Shown: positions 18,323 through 26,871 of the stretch, piece after piece
Layout of the letters: every line of letters starts with the position of its first letter
How positions within the stretch are numbered: the stretch's first letter is position 1
DNA from: Actinomyces timonensis DSM 23838
GTDB lineage: Bacteria > Actinomycetota > Actinomycetes > Actinomycetales > Actinomycetaceae
Length of the DNA stretch: 64,000 nt
Assembly (NCBI RefSeq): GCF_000295095.1
Contig: NZ_JH806634.1
Location: forward strand, 290,156 to 354,155
Direction of reading: 5' to 3'
Program-made: the position numbers and the translations under genes
The notes under the pieces: generated by a model
Told to the model about the DNA's origin: nothing
Databases searched by the model: none
The model's input: only the letters and a program-made list of their open reading frames with translations

Positions 18323-19542
18323 GATGAGTGGACCTCGCTCTCGAGTCGGTCGAGTTGGGTGGCCAGATCCACGAGGGACCGGTCGTCGGGGGGTGTGGGG
18401 CCGTAGAGGAGTCGGTCGACGTCGTCGGGCCGCAGCCGCCCGCCGCGGCACAGGGCATCGATGAGCTCGCCCCGGCCAGCGCCCTCGGGCAGTCCGAGGC
18501 GCTTGCCGAGCCGCAGCGCCGTCCCGGCCCGCAGGGCGGTCGCGGCGCGGTCGCGGTCGCGGGCCCGCCGGTAGAGGCGGCCCCTGCCGATCGTGGTCTC
18601 CGTGGAGCGGACGACGGTGGGCAGGGCCTCGACGACGACGCGCCCGAAGCGGCGCCCCTGCGCAATGGCCAGGGCGAGCGCGGCGATGATCAGCTGCGCC
18701 AGGACGACCGGCAGGAAGCGGGGCATCGACGGTGTGTTCCAGATGCTCGGCTTCGACGCCTTGGCGGCGTCGTACCACACGACGCGCTTGGTGGTGCCGA
18801 TCGCGCGGATCGTCAGGGCCGCGTTGCCCTGGCTGGCCAGATGGGAGTTCATGGCCGGGTCGGGCCAGGCCAGCACGCGCAGGGTGCCGCCCGAGGGAAG
18901 CGGGGCGGTGGCATAGCCGTACTTGCCCTCGGCGACCGGGAAGCATCCGGTGGCGCCCTCGACACCGCTCAGGCTCACCGATCCCCTCCCGGCCGGGATG
19001 GTCTGGGCGGCCTGGGCATCGGCGTCGTCGCACTGGGCGCTGAGGGACGTTCCGGCGGCCACGCTGACGCCGCTGGGGCTCACGCCCGAGAGCCCGTCAA
19101 GGCTGTTGTAGAGGGCGCCGAGCACGACGACGTCGCCGCCGCCGGAGGCCAGGGCCTCACGATCCTCGTCGCTGAGCCTGCCCGCGTTGATGAGGACGAC
19201 GGTCGCCCCCTCGGCCGAGGCCTCGCGGGCGGCGCGCGCGCTGGAGACCGGATCGACGTCGATGCCCGAGTCCTCCACGAGCGTCGCGAGGGCTTGCGCG
19301 CCATTGGGGTGGGGGTTGTCGATCGCCAGGGGGACGGAGGACTCGGTGGGCTTGAGCGACTGGGTGATGATGGCCAGGACGAGCAGGGCGAGAAGCGTGA
19401 GGAGCACTCCCCGCCAGGAGCGCAGGCGCTGGCGGATGGTCGCCCCGACGACCTGGTCGCCGCTGGGGCTCGCAGGCGCTTCCGAGGCCTGGGCGCGTGG
19501 GATGGGGGCCGCGGTCCTGTTCCGGGAGCCGGGGACGCTCAT
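18319..19542 (-). CDS. DUF4350 domain-containing membrane protein
   Basis: A 407-residue protein. One helix at ~44-66 leads to an extracytoplasmic DUF4350 domain (VPLAIDNPHPNGAQALATLVEDSG), containing GGGDVVVLGAL. A second helix at ~278-298 (VLAQLIIAALALAIAQG) is followed by a cytoplasmic tail. In actinobacterial MoxR operons this protein lies between DUF4129 and MoxR, exactly as here, with 4-bp overlaps on both sides. Function unknown; likely part of a membrane complex worked on by MoxR. Confidence 0.85.
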   Translation of the reverse strand: MSVPGSRNRTAAPIPRAQASEAPASPSGDQVVGATIRQRLRSWRGVLLTLLALLVLAIITQSLKPTESSVPLAIDNPHPNGAQALATLVEDSGIDVDPVSSARAAREASAEGATVVLINAGRLSDEDREALASGGGDVVVLGALYNSLDGLSGVSPSGVSVAAGTSLSAQCDDADAQAAQTIPAGRGSVSLSGVEGATGCFPVAEGKYGYATAPLPSGGTLRVLAWPDPAMNSHLASQGNAALTIRAIGTTKRVVWYDAAKASKPSIWNTPSMPRFLPVVLAQLIIAALALAIAQGRRFGRVVVEALPTVVRSTETTIGRGRLYRRARDRDRAATALRAGTALRLGKRLGLPEGAGRGELIDALCRGGRLRPDDVDRLLYGPTPPDDRSLVDLATQLDRLESEVHSS

Positions 19543-20258
19543 CGGCGCGCCTCGTTCGCGGCGCGCTTGGCGTGCCGGGCCTGGGCATCGCGCCGCGCGT
19601 GATCCGCCTGGGATTCGACAGCTCTGGCCAGGGCGCGCATCCGGGCGTCCTCGTCGGGGCTCGCCACCACGTCCCCGTAGCGCAGGGCGTCGAACAGACG
19701 AGCGCCCTCACCAAGGTCGGTGGCCAGCGCTGGTATCGCGCTCGCGGCGAGCCCCGCGGCCTCGTGGGCGGTCAGTCCCGGGTAGTCCTCGAGGAGGCCC
19801 CGCTCGTCGAGGGAGCGGATGATCGCCCGGAAGCGGTCGACGACGGCTGCGGCGAAGTCGCCCCGATCGGCGGCGAGGTCCGCGTCGTTCGCCAGGGCCG
19901 CGGCGTCGCGGTCGTCCTCGAACAACGAGCCGCGGGGATCCCCGCTGATCCTGGCGATCGTGAGCCTCCTCGCCATCGCGCCGATGACGACGATGAGGAC
20001 TGTCAGGGCGAGCAGCACGATCGTCGCGGAGAGCCACGGCGGGACGCCGGGGATCATGGCGCCAAGATCCACATGGTGCGTGATCCAGTGCCAGGCGGCG
20101 CTCAGCGGGTCCGTCTTCTCCGCGTAGGCGGGCTTCGAGAGCTCGCGCTCGGCCGCCTCGCGCGCCTGCGAGGCGTCAGGAGTCGCCGGGGGACCGCTCG
20201 CCCCAGCGGCTCCCGACAGGCCTCCGGTGAGGAAGGCCGCCTGCTCCAGTGCGATCAT
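19539..20258 (-). CDS. DUF4129 domain-containing protein
   Basis: A 239-residue protein with a central transmembrane helix (LSATIVLLALTVLIVVIGAMA) and a C-terminal DUF4129 helical domain (FAAAVVDRFRAIIRSLDERG, then YPGLTAHEAA). DUF4129 is often fused to transglutaminase-like proteins or encoded with MoxR and DUF58; the stand-alone form here is typical of actinobacteria. The C-terminus is rich in Arg, Ala and His. Its stop overlaps the DUF4350 start by 4 bp. Confidence 0.85.
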   Translation of the reverse strand: MIALEQAAFLTGGLSGAAGASGPPATPDASQAREAAERELSKPAYAEKTDPLSAAWHWITHHVDLGAMIPGVPPWLSATIVLLALTVLIVVIGAMARRLTIARISGDPRGSLFEDDRDAAALANDADLAADRGDFAAAVVDRFRAIIRSLDERGLLEDYPGLTAHEAAGLAASAIPALATDLGEGARLFDALRYGDVVASPDEDARMRALARAVESQADHARRDAQARHAKRAANEARR

Positions 20259-20289
20259 GCGAGCTTCGCCATCACTCCGCTGACAGGGG

Positions 20290-21474
20290 TCAGGCCTGCG
20301 CCGCGCGGCGCAGTTCGACGTCGAGGCCCTCGTTCCTCATGCGCAGATCGATGTAGATCAGGGCGGAGACCGCGGCGCTGAACGGGAGGACGATCGCCTG
20401 GAGAAGAGCGGACAGGAAGGACTGGATGGCGGCCATGAGCGGGAGCGCCCCCTCCCCGACGATCGGGCTGGTCAAGGTCAGGAAGGAGATCGGCAGCGAC
20501 AGCAGGCCTAAGGCGGTGCCGGTGATGAGCCCCGCCAACAGGAGCGTGCCCAGCACCCGCCAGAAAGAGCCCCGGCTGAGACCCCAGGAGCGCTTGAGCG
20601 ACTCGATGATCCCGATGTCCTCGAGGATGAGAGCGCTGGAGGCACATGTGAAACGGACCATGAACACCAGGGACAGCGCGATCATGAGGATCGCGACGGC
20701 GATGACGAAGAGGATGACGAGCACTGCCAGCCATGAGGGGAGGGACGAGGTCGTGTTCACGATCCCCACGAGCGCCACGGCGGTCGGGCCCCCGAGGAGC
20801 GCGATGGTGGTGAAGGAGATGAGGCCGACGAGTATCGATTGGCCGATGAGCGCCCATACCCGTCCCTTGACCCGGCTCCACACCTCGCCCGCGCTCACGA
20901 CCCGTCCCAGTGCGGAGCGGGAGACTGTCATGATGAGCAGCCCTGTCAGCACTGTCGTGGCCAGCAGGGTCACGACGAGCGAGCCGAGCTCCGAGGCGAG
21001 GCCGAGCAGGAGGGAGGGCATCTGCTCCTTGAGCTCCTCTGGGGTGGCCGGCTGGCCTGTGCTCGAGGTCAGGAGGATGTCGAGCGATGAGACCCACATG
21101 ACATAGCTGGCGGCGGCGTTGATCGCGCCAATGACCGTCATGGTCAGCAGCGCCGGGATGAACATCGCCTTCGGATTGGCGCGCAGCGACTCGAAAGCGC
21201 CGGAGATGATGTCCCCGACGCCCAGCGGCCGCAGGGGGATGATGCCCGGCTTGGGGGCCACGAAGAAGTCGTTCGGCCCGCTGTAGGGGTTCAGCCCGTC
21301 GGCGGGGGCGGCCTGGCCAGCGGGAGGGGTCCCATAGGCGCCATAGGCGGGCCGCGCGGGAGCGCCCGCCTCTAACGGCGCGGACGGCACCGCCTGCTCC
21401 CCGCCGCCGATGCTCCCGTCGCCCTCGACCTCGGGCTGGGATGGGGGCAGCCAATCAGTGCTGTCATTGCTCAT
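20290..21474 (-). CDS. Multi-pass membrane protein (glycerophosphodiester phosphodiesterase membrane-domain-like)
   Basis: A 394-residue protein. The first ~80 residues are hydrophilic and Pro/Gly/Ala-rich, and a conserved IIPLRPLGVGDIISGAFESLR segment leads into about six long hydrophobic helices, a layout shared with the membrane domain attached to some GlpQ proteins. No phosphodiesterase catalytic domain is present. It heads the DUF4129-DUF4350-MoxR-DUF58 operon and is divergent from mtrA. The start has CAGCAT exactly 6 bp upstream, so the transcript may be leaderless. Confidence 0.75.
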   Translation of the reverse strand: MSNDSTDWLPPSQPEVEGDGSIGGGEQAVPSAPLEAGAPARPAYGAYGTPPAGQAAPADGLNPYSGPNDFFVAPKPGIIPLRPLGVGDIISGAFESLRANPKAMFIPALLTMTVIGAINAAASYVMWVSSLDILLTSSTGQPATPEELKEQMPSLLLGLASELGSLVVTLLATTVLTGLLIMTVSRSALGRVVSAGEVWSRVKGRVWALIGQSILVGLISFTTIALLGGPTAVALVGIVNTTSSLPSWLAVLVILFVIAVAILMIALSLVFMVRFTCASSALILEDIGIIESLKRSWGLSRGSFWRVLGTLLLAGLITGTALGLLSLPISFLTLTSPIVGEGALPLMAAIQSFLSALLQAIVLPFSAAVSALIYIDLRMRNEGLDVELRRAAQA

Positions 21475-21480
21475 GGCCCC

Positions 21481-21486
21481 ATGCTG
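21481..21486 (-). promoter_or_regulatory. Putative leaderless -10 element of the MoxR operon
   Basis: The minus-strand hexamer CAGCAT lies 6 bp before the ATG at 21474. It departs from TANNNT at its first base, so it is weaker than the other examples. Confidence 0.35.
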
Positions 21487-21664
21487 TCACGCGGCGCGGA
21501 GCGCTCTCCTCCATCCTGAGGAGGAATCGGTCGCGCGCGGCCCCGGGCCGGGAAGCGGGCGCCGGGCGCTCAGAGGGCCCAGGAGGCCCCCGCGTATCAC
21601 AAGGAGGAATCAGTCGGGGTGTCAGCGTGTTCCCAGGTGGGATGGTCGTGCCAAGATACGCCCC

Positions 21665-22345
21665 ATGAGCACCAGTATCCTCGTCGTGGACGACGACACC
21701 GCCCTGGCCGAGATGATCGGGATCATGCTCGAGGCCGAGGAATGCATGCCGTCGTTCTGCACGGACGGCTCGCGGGCGCTCGAGGCCTTCCGCGAGAACA
21801 CACCGGACCTGGTGCTTCTCGACCTCATGCTCCCCGGCCTCGACGGCGTCGAGGTCTGCCGCCTCATCCGCGCCGAGTCGGATGTCCCGATCATCATGCT
21901 GACCGCCCGCACAGACACGATGGATGTCGTGGCCGGGCTGGAGGCCGGCGCCGATGACTACGTCACCAAGCCCTTCCGCTCCAAGGAGCTCCTCGCCCGC
22001 ATCCGCACCCGCCTGCGCCGCGGCGTCGACCCGGTTGCCGAGCACGTGCGCGCCGGCGACCTCGACATCGACGTCGCCGGGCACGAGGTCCGCCGCGGCG
22101 ACCAGCGCATCGCGCTCACCCCTCTGGAGTTCGACCTCCTCCTGGCCCTCGCCCGCACCCCCTGGAAGGTCTTCACCCGCGAGGAGCTCCTGGAGAAGGT
22201 CTGGGGCTACCGCCACACCGCGGACACCCGCCTCGTCAATGTGCACGTCCAGCGCCTGCGCGCCAAGATCGAGCAGGACCCCGAGCATCCGACCATCGTC
22301 CTGACGGTCCGCGGTGTCGGGTACCGCGCTGGCGACGCCCGCTGA
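21665..22345 (+). CDS. mtrA: Response regulator MtrA
   Basis: A 226-residue OmpR/PhoB-type regulator. The receiver domain (1-~115) has the acidic pocket DDD at 9-11, the phosphoacceptor Asp53 in LLDLMLPG, the conserved Thr in MLTARTD and Lys in YVTKPF. The C-terminal winged helix ends in VRGVGYRAG. Gene order mtrA-mtrB-lpqB next to hpf and secA is diagnostic. MtrA controls cell division and wall-hydrolase genes in relatives. There is no clear Shine-Dalgarno; CAAGAT lies 7 bp upstream of the ATG. Confidence 0.96.
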   Translation: MSTSILVVDDDTALAEMIGIMLEAEECMPSFCTDGSRALEAFRENTPDLVLLDLMLPGLDGVEVCRLIRAESDVPIIMLTARTDTMDVVAGLEAGADDYVTKPFRSKELLARIRTRLRRGVDPVAEHVRAGDLDIDVAGHEVRRGDQRIALTPLEFDLLLALARTPWKVFTREELLEKVWGYRHTADTRLVNVHVQRLRAKIEQDPEHPTIVLTVRGVGYRAGDAR

Positions 22346-22348
22346 CCC

Positions 22349-24160
22349 GTGCGCTCCCGGCGCGCCCGGTGGCGCCCGACGATCCTCTTCCGCCGTAGCC
22401 TCGTCGCCAGGATGATCCTGGGCGCGGTCATCATCGGCGCCCTGGCCACGGCCATCCTCCTGAGCATCGTCAGCGTCACCATCCGGCAGCACGTCTTCAA
22501 CGACCGGCGCGACGCCATCCTCTCCAACGCCCAGCAGCGCATCGTCGCCGCCCAGGCGGCCCTCGCGACGACGACGGCCTCCACCTCCGAGGAGGTCTCC
22601 GCCGCCGTGCAGGCCGAGTTGTCGGGGATCAGCGACTCGGCGTCGGGCGCGGGGGCGATCGGCGCGGTCGTCCAGGGCAGCGGGGAGTCCTCCTCGGTGT
22701 CCATCAACACCCTGTCCACCGATGACCGCTTGACCAGCCTCATCTCGGACCGCATGGAGCGGGAGGTCCGCAACGGACAGACGGGCAGGCAGTACTGGCA
22801 GTCCGTGACCGTGCCGGGTGAGCGGGCCGGGACCGTGCCCGGCATGGTCGTCGGCTCGCGGGTCTCCCTGCCGCTGGCCGGCGACTACGAGCTCTACATC
22901 GTCTACTCCCTGGAATCGCAGCAGCAGGTGGTGGACACGGTCACCCGCTCCGTGGTCCTCACCGGCGTCGGCTTCCTCCTCATCATCATCCTGGCGGTCG
23001 CGATCTTCACCTGGCGCGTCCTCATCCCCGTCCGGCGCACATCCCTGGCAGCCAAGCGCCTGGCGGAGGGGAGGCTCGACGAGCCGCTGGCCGTCAACGG
23101 GGAGGACGAGCTGGCCGCTCTGGCCACGTCCTTCAACATGATGGCGGAGTCCATCCAGTTCCAGATCGACCGGCTCAACGCCATGTCCGTCTCCCAGCAG
23201 TTGTTCGTCTCCGACGTCTCCCATGAGCTGCGAACCCCGCTGACCACGATCAAGATGGCCGCCGAGCACATCTTCGAGGGCCGCGAGGAGATCGAGGACC
23301 CCCTGGTGCGGCGCGCCGCGGTGCTCCTGCACGGCCAGGTCGACCGATTCCAGACCATGCTCACCGACCTGCTGGAGATCTCCCGCATCGACTCCGGGCG
23401 GGTCACCCTGCGCGCCGACACGGTCGATCTGCGCGACCTGCTCTCCAGCGTCCTGGAGGACAACGAGGTGCACATCCAGGCCTCGGGCTGCGAGATCCGC
23501 CTCCAGGTCCCCGACGAGGACGCCACGGCCGAGGTGGACTCCGTGCGCGTCCAGAGGATCCTGCGCAACCTCATCCTCAACGCGATCGAGCACGCCGAGT
23601 CCGAGCCGATCGATATCACCATGGCCGTGAGCGACGACGCCGTCGCCGTGCGCGTGCGCGACCACGGCGTGGGCATGAGCCCCGACGTCGTCGGTCGCGT
23701 CTTCGACCGCTTCTACCGCGCCGACCCCTCCCGCAAGCGCACCCTGGGGGGGACGGGGCTCGGCCTGTCGATCTCCGCGGAGGACGCCCACCTCCACGGC
23801 GGCTCGCTCCAGGCATGGGGCTGGCCCGCCGACGGCGCCTCCTTCCTCCTCACCCTCCCGCGCGAGCTCGGCGAGGGTGGGGCCCCCGGCCGTTACGCCG
23901 AGCCCGGCCCCCTGCCGTGCGTCCCCGACGACGCTCCCGCGGTCGCGCGTGTCAAGCCCCGCCGCGCCCCCGAGGCCGTCGGCGGGACGGTCCTCGGCCC
24001 AGGGCCCGTCTCGCGCCGCTCCGCGCGCGCCCACGGGGACGAGGAGACGCCCCTGGCCGCCGCCGACGCGCCAGCGGCGCCAGGGCATGTCACCGTGATC
24101 GCTCCTGGCCAGGCTCCCACCGCCCGCACCCCGGAGGTGTCCGGCGGGAGGGCCTCATGA
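22349..24160 (+). CDS. mtrB: Sensor histidine kinase MtrB
   Basis: A 603-residue kinase partner of MtrA. A first membrane helix (~22-43), a ~165-residue extracytoplasmic sensor and a second helix (~208-230) are followed by HAMP, HisKA with the phosphoacceptor His292 in SHELRTPLTTIK, and a HATPase domain showing NAIEHAE, DHGVGM and GTGLGLSI. The last ~90 residues are a Pro/Ala/Arg-rich extension. The GTG start lies 3 bp after mtrA. The stop overlaps lpqB (ATGA). Confidence 0.95.
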   Translation: MRSRRARWRPTILFRRSLVARMILGAVIIGALATAILLSIVSVTIRQHVFNDRRDAILSNAQQRIVAAQAALATTTASTSEEVSAAVQAELSGISDSASGAGAIGAVVQGSGESSSVSINTLSTDDRLTSLISDRMEREVRNGQTGRQYWQSVTVPGERAGTVPGMVVGSRVSLPLAGDYELYIVYSLESQQQVVDTVTRSVVLTGVGFLLIIILAVAIFTWRVLIPVRRTSLAAKRLAEGRLDEPLAVNGEDELAALATSFNMMAESIQFQIDRLNAMSVSQQLFVSDVSHELRTPLTTIKMAAEHIFEGREEIEDPLVRRAAVLLHGQVDRFQTMLTDLLEISRIDSGRVTLRADTVDLRDLLSSVLEDNEVHIQASGCEIRLQVPDEDATAEVDSVRVQRILRNLILNAIEHAESEPIDITMAVSDDAVAVRVRDHGVGMSPDVVGRVFDRFYRADPSRKRTLGGTGLGLSISAEDAHLHGGSLQAWGWPADGASFLLTLPRELGEGGAPGRYAEPGPLPCVPDDAPAVARVKPRRAPEAVGGTVLGPGPVSRRSARAHGDEETPLAAADAPAAPGHVTVIAPGQAPTARTPEVSGGRAS

Positions 24161-25887
24161 GCCGGGATCCCGTGCCGCCGGCCCCCGCGCCGAGCAGGCG
24201 CGCGGTCATGGCGCTGCTCGCCCTGGGAGGGACGGGCTCTCTCGCGGCGTGCTCCAGCCTCCCCATGGACGGGGACGTCTTCCAATCCGACGCCGTCGAC
24301 GAGGGCGGCGACGTCCTCGTGCAGACGGCTCCCGGTCCCGTCGACGGCGCGGACCCGGTGGCGATCGTCGAGGGATTCCTACGGGCCTGCACCGCTGGGC
24401 TCTCCGACGGATTCGCCACCGCGCGCGAGTTCCTCGTCGACTCCGCCGCCGACTCCTGGCAGCCCCTCGCTCCGCTGCTGCTCGCCTCCGACGCCCAGCA
24501 GCTCACCGTCCAGCGCGCCGACGACGGCGGTGTCTCCATCTCCGGGAGGCTGGAGGGCCGCCTCGACTCCACCGGCGTGCTGAGCGCCGAGGGCGTCGAC
24601 TACTCGACGACCCTGACCCTCGTGACCACCTCGGCGGGGCAGTGGCGGATCGCCTCGCCGCCGCCCGGTGCGCTCGTGCAGGGCTCCGTGCTGCGCACGG
24701 CCTTCACCCAGCAGAGCATCTGGTTCCTCAACGCCGCGCGCGACCGCGCCATCCCCGACCCCCGCTGGCTGCCGCGCAAGCGCCTGGAGGAGGCCTCCAT
24801 TGAGGCGCTCCTGGCGGGCCCGGCGGCCTGGCTGGAGGACGTGGCGACCAGCGCGATCCCCAGCGGCACCAGGCTCCAGGACGTCAAGATCGTCGATCGC
24901 GCCGCCACCGTGCGCCTGCACGCCGACGCCTCCTCCTGGGACTCCGAGACGCAGGCCCTCGCCGTCGCCCAGATCACCGACACCATGAAGGGGATCGGCG
25001 GGATCGACACCGTCGTCGTCACGGCCGGCGAGCAGCGGCTGTCGGCGCAGGTCACCCAGCTCGACGCCGCCGCCGAGCCCGGCGCCGTCGTGGGGATGAG
25101 CGGCGGCGCGGTGGTGCGCGGCACGAGCACGACCCGCGCCGTCCTCATGCAGCCCTCCACCCTGGGCACACCCGCGGCCCGCTACCCCTCCCTCGGCGTC
25201 GATGGGGGCGTCTGCGTCGTCTCCGGGCCCAGCATTCTGCGGGTCGCGCCCGGTGGGACGCAGGCCGCCTCGATCCTGTCCGTCGGCGACTCCCCGGCCG
25301 ATGCCGCCGTCCTCCTCCCGCCTCGCCAGGACAGGCACCGATGGATCTGGACCGCCAGCCAAGGCGGGCTCATCGTCGTCGACGCCCGTGGCGTGAGGGC
25401 GGAGGTGGCCGCCCCCTGGCTGGAGGGCCGCAGTGTCATCAGCATGGATATCTCGGCGGAGTCCGCGCGGATCGCCGTGCGCCACCGCGACGCCGCCCAT
25501 CCCTCCGACTCCTCCGGCGAGAGGGTCGACGTCGCCGAGATCATCCGCGACGGCGACGGGCGCCCCACCGCCCTGGGCGACCCCTACTCCGTGACCGGCC
25601 TGACGGGGCAGGGCGCCCATGAGCTCGCCTGGTACTCCGTCACCGAGCTCATCGCCCTCGAGCCTGCCCAGGAGGATCAGGGCACTCCCAGCCTCGCCGT
25701 CGCGGCGCTGGGCGGACTGGATGCCACGCGCTCCCCGGGCCCGCCGGGCGTCACCGGGATCGCCGCCAACCGCCTCGACCAGACGATGCTGCTGTCCGAC
25801 CCCAACGGCCAGCTGTGGAGCAGGGGCTCGGGGACCTGGCGGGTCATCTCCACCACCGTGACAGACGCCGGCTACCCCATCATGTAG
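24157..25887 (+). CDS. lpqB: Lipoprotein LpqB
   Basis: A 576-residue lipoprotein that modulates the MtrAB system in relatives. An N-terminal signal ends in the lipobox LAAC with Cys32 as lipidation site. It is followed by a GerMN-like domain (VEGFLRACTAG, then LPRKRLEEASIEALLAGP) and a beta-propeller-like C-terminal half. The ATG at 24157 overlaps the mtrB stop. A strong hairpin lies 27 bp downstream of its stop. Confidence 0.93.
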   Translation: MSRDPVPPAPAPSRRAVMALLALGGTGSLAACSSLPMDGDVFQSDAVDEGGDVLVQTAPGPVDGADPVAIVEGFLRACTAGLSDGFATAREFLVDSAADSWQPLAPLLLASDAQQLTVQRADDGGVSISGRLEGRLDSTGVLSAEGVDYSTTLTLVTTSAGQWRIASPPPGALVQGSVLRTAFTQQSIWFLNAARDRAIPDPRWLPRKRLEEASIEALLAGPAAWLEDVATSAIPSGTRLQDVKIVDRAATVRLHADASSWDSETQALAVAQITDTMKGIGGIDTVVVTAGEQRLSAQVTQLDAAAEPGAVVGMSGGAVVRGTSTTRAVLMQPSTLGTPAARYPSLGVDGGVCVVSGPSILRVAPGGTQAASILSVGDSPADAAVLLPPRQDRHRWIWTASQGGLIVVDARGVRAEVAAPWLEGRSVISMDISAESARIAVRHRDAAHPSDSSGERVDVAEIIRDGDGRPTALGDPYSVTGLTGQGAHELAWYSVTELIALEPAQEDQGTPSLAVAALGGLDATRSPGPPGVTGIAANRLDQTMLLSDPNGQLWSRGSGTWRVISTTVTDAGYPIM

Positions 25888-25914
25888 CGGCCGGGTGGAT
25901 CGCCCGGTACGGCG

Positions 25915-25949
25915 CGGGCCCGCCCTCCCCTGACGGGAGGGCGGGCCCG
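25915..25949. terminator. 15-bp perfect hairpin between convergent lpqB and hpf
   Basis: The arms CGGGCCCGCCCTCCC (25915-25929) and GGGAGGGCGGGCCCG (25935-25949) are fully complementary around a 5-nt loop. The position between two convergent stops suggests a bidirectional terminator. No T-run follows. Confidence 0.85.
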
Positions 25950-25980
25950 ACTGATGCTGGCGCGCTGGGCGGCCCAGCGC

Positions 25981-26610
25981 TCAGAGCACCTGCGCGTCGA
26001 GGCGGATGACGCCGTAGGTCCAGCCGTGGCGGTGGTAGACCGCGCAGGGCTGCTTGGTGGACTTCTCGATGAACACGTAGAACGGGTGGCCGACGAGCTC
26101 CATGTGGTCGAGGGCCTCCTCAACCGTCATCGGCGTGGCGTCGTGGAGCTTCTGGCGCACGACGACGGGGGAGTCCCCGAGCTGGGACTCGACGGCGACG
26201 CCCTTCTTGGTGGGAACCTTGGGGGCCTCGTCGACCTCCTCGACGACCTCGACCGTCTCCTCCACCACGGGGAGGTCCTTGGGGGCCGGAACCGCGTCCG
26301 TGCGGTGGTGGTCCTTCTTGCGATCACGGGCACGGCGCAGTCGCTCGGTCAACTTCCCCATGGCGATGTCGAAGGCGGCGAAGCGGTCGGAGGAGCTGGC
26401 CTCGGCGCGGATGACCGGGCCCTTGGAGATGACGGTGATCTCCACCCGCTCGGCGGTGTCCGCCTGGCGCGGGTTGCGCTCGTGGGTGACCTCGACCTCG
26501 ACGCGCTGGACGCGGGGGTCGAACTGCTCGACCTTGGTGGCCTTCTCCTCGATGTAGTCGCGCAGGCGGGAGCTGATCTCAGCGTTACGGCCGACGACGG
26601 TGATGTCCAT
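25981..26610 (-). CDS. hpf: Ribosome hibernation-promoting factor, long form
   Basis: A 209-residue long HPF that dimerises 70S ribosomes into inactive 100S particles in stationary phase. The N-terminal HPF/RaiA domain (MDITVVGRNAEISSRL, ~1-100) is joined by an acidic Glu/Val/Pro linker to the C-terminal dimerisation domain (DATPMTVEEALDHMELVGH, then FYVFI and YGVIRL). The ATG at 26610 has AGAAAGG upstream and matches the family N-terminus; the frame runs open further upstream but without similarity. Position beside secA and comF is typical. Confidence 0.94.
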   Translation of the reverse strand: MDITVVGRNAEISSRLRDYIEEKATKVEQFDPRVQRVEVEVTHERNPRQADTAERVEITVISKGPVIRAEASSSDRFAAFDIAMGKLTERLRRARDRKKDHHRTDAVPAPKDLPVVEETVEVVEEVDEAPKVPTKKGVAVESQLGDSPVVVRQKLHDATPMTVEEALDHMELVGHPFYVFIEKSTKQPCAVYHRHGWTYGVIRLDAQVL

Positions 26611-26785
26611 GGTGGAACCTTTCTGGAACCTGGGCTGCCCGGGAACCGGGACCCGATGCGGTGGGGCACCCGCCGCGCCTCGCGGCGGGCTCTGGAGCGG
26701 TGGTCTCACCTCCTGCGCGTCGCGGGGGAGCGCTGCGCGGCGTCCTCGCCGGCCATGGGACCCTCCGTCGGACCCTCGCGCTCCT

Positions 26786-26801
26786 TGTGTCTTGTGACAC
26801 A
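26786..26801. promoter_or_regulatory. Inverted repeat upstream of hpf
   Basis: TGTGTC and GACACA form a 6-bp inverted repeat with a 4-nt spacer, about 180 bp upstream of the hpf start and in an AT-richer patch that includes a minus-strand TAGATT -10-like hexamer (26803-26808). It is a candidate operator or promoter-proximal element for hpf, but only pattern supports it. Confidence 0.3.
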
Positions 26802-26871
26802 TAATCTACACCATTCTGGGGCTCTCCCTGGGCAGTCCAGGGCCCCGATCGCCCGGGGCGGAAGGGGCATG

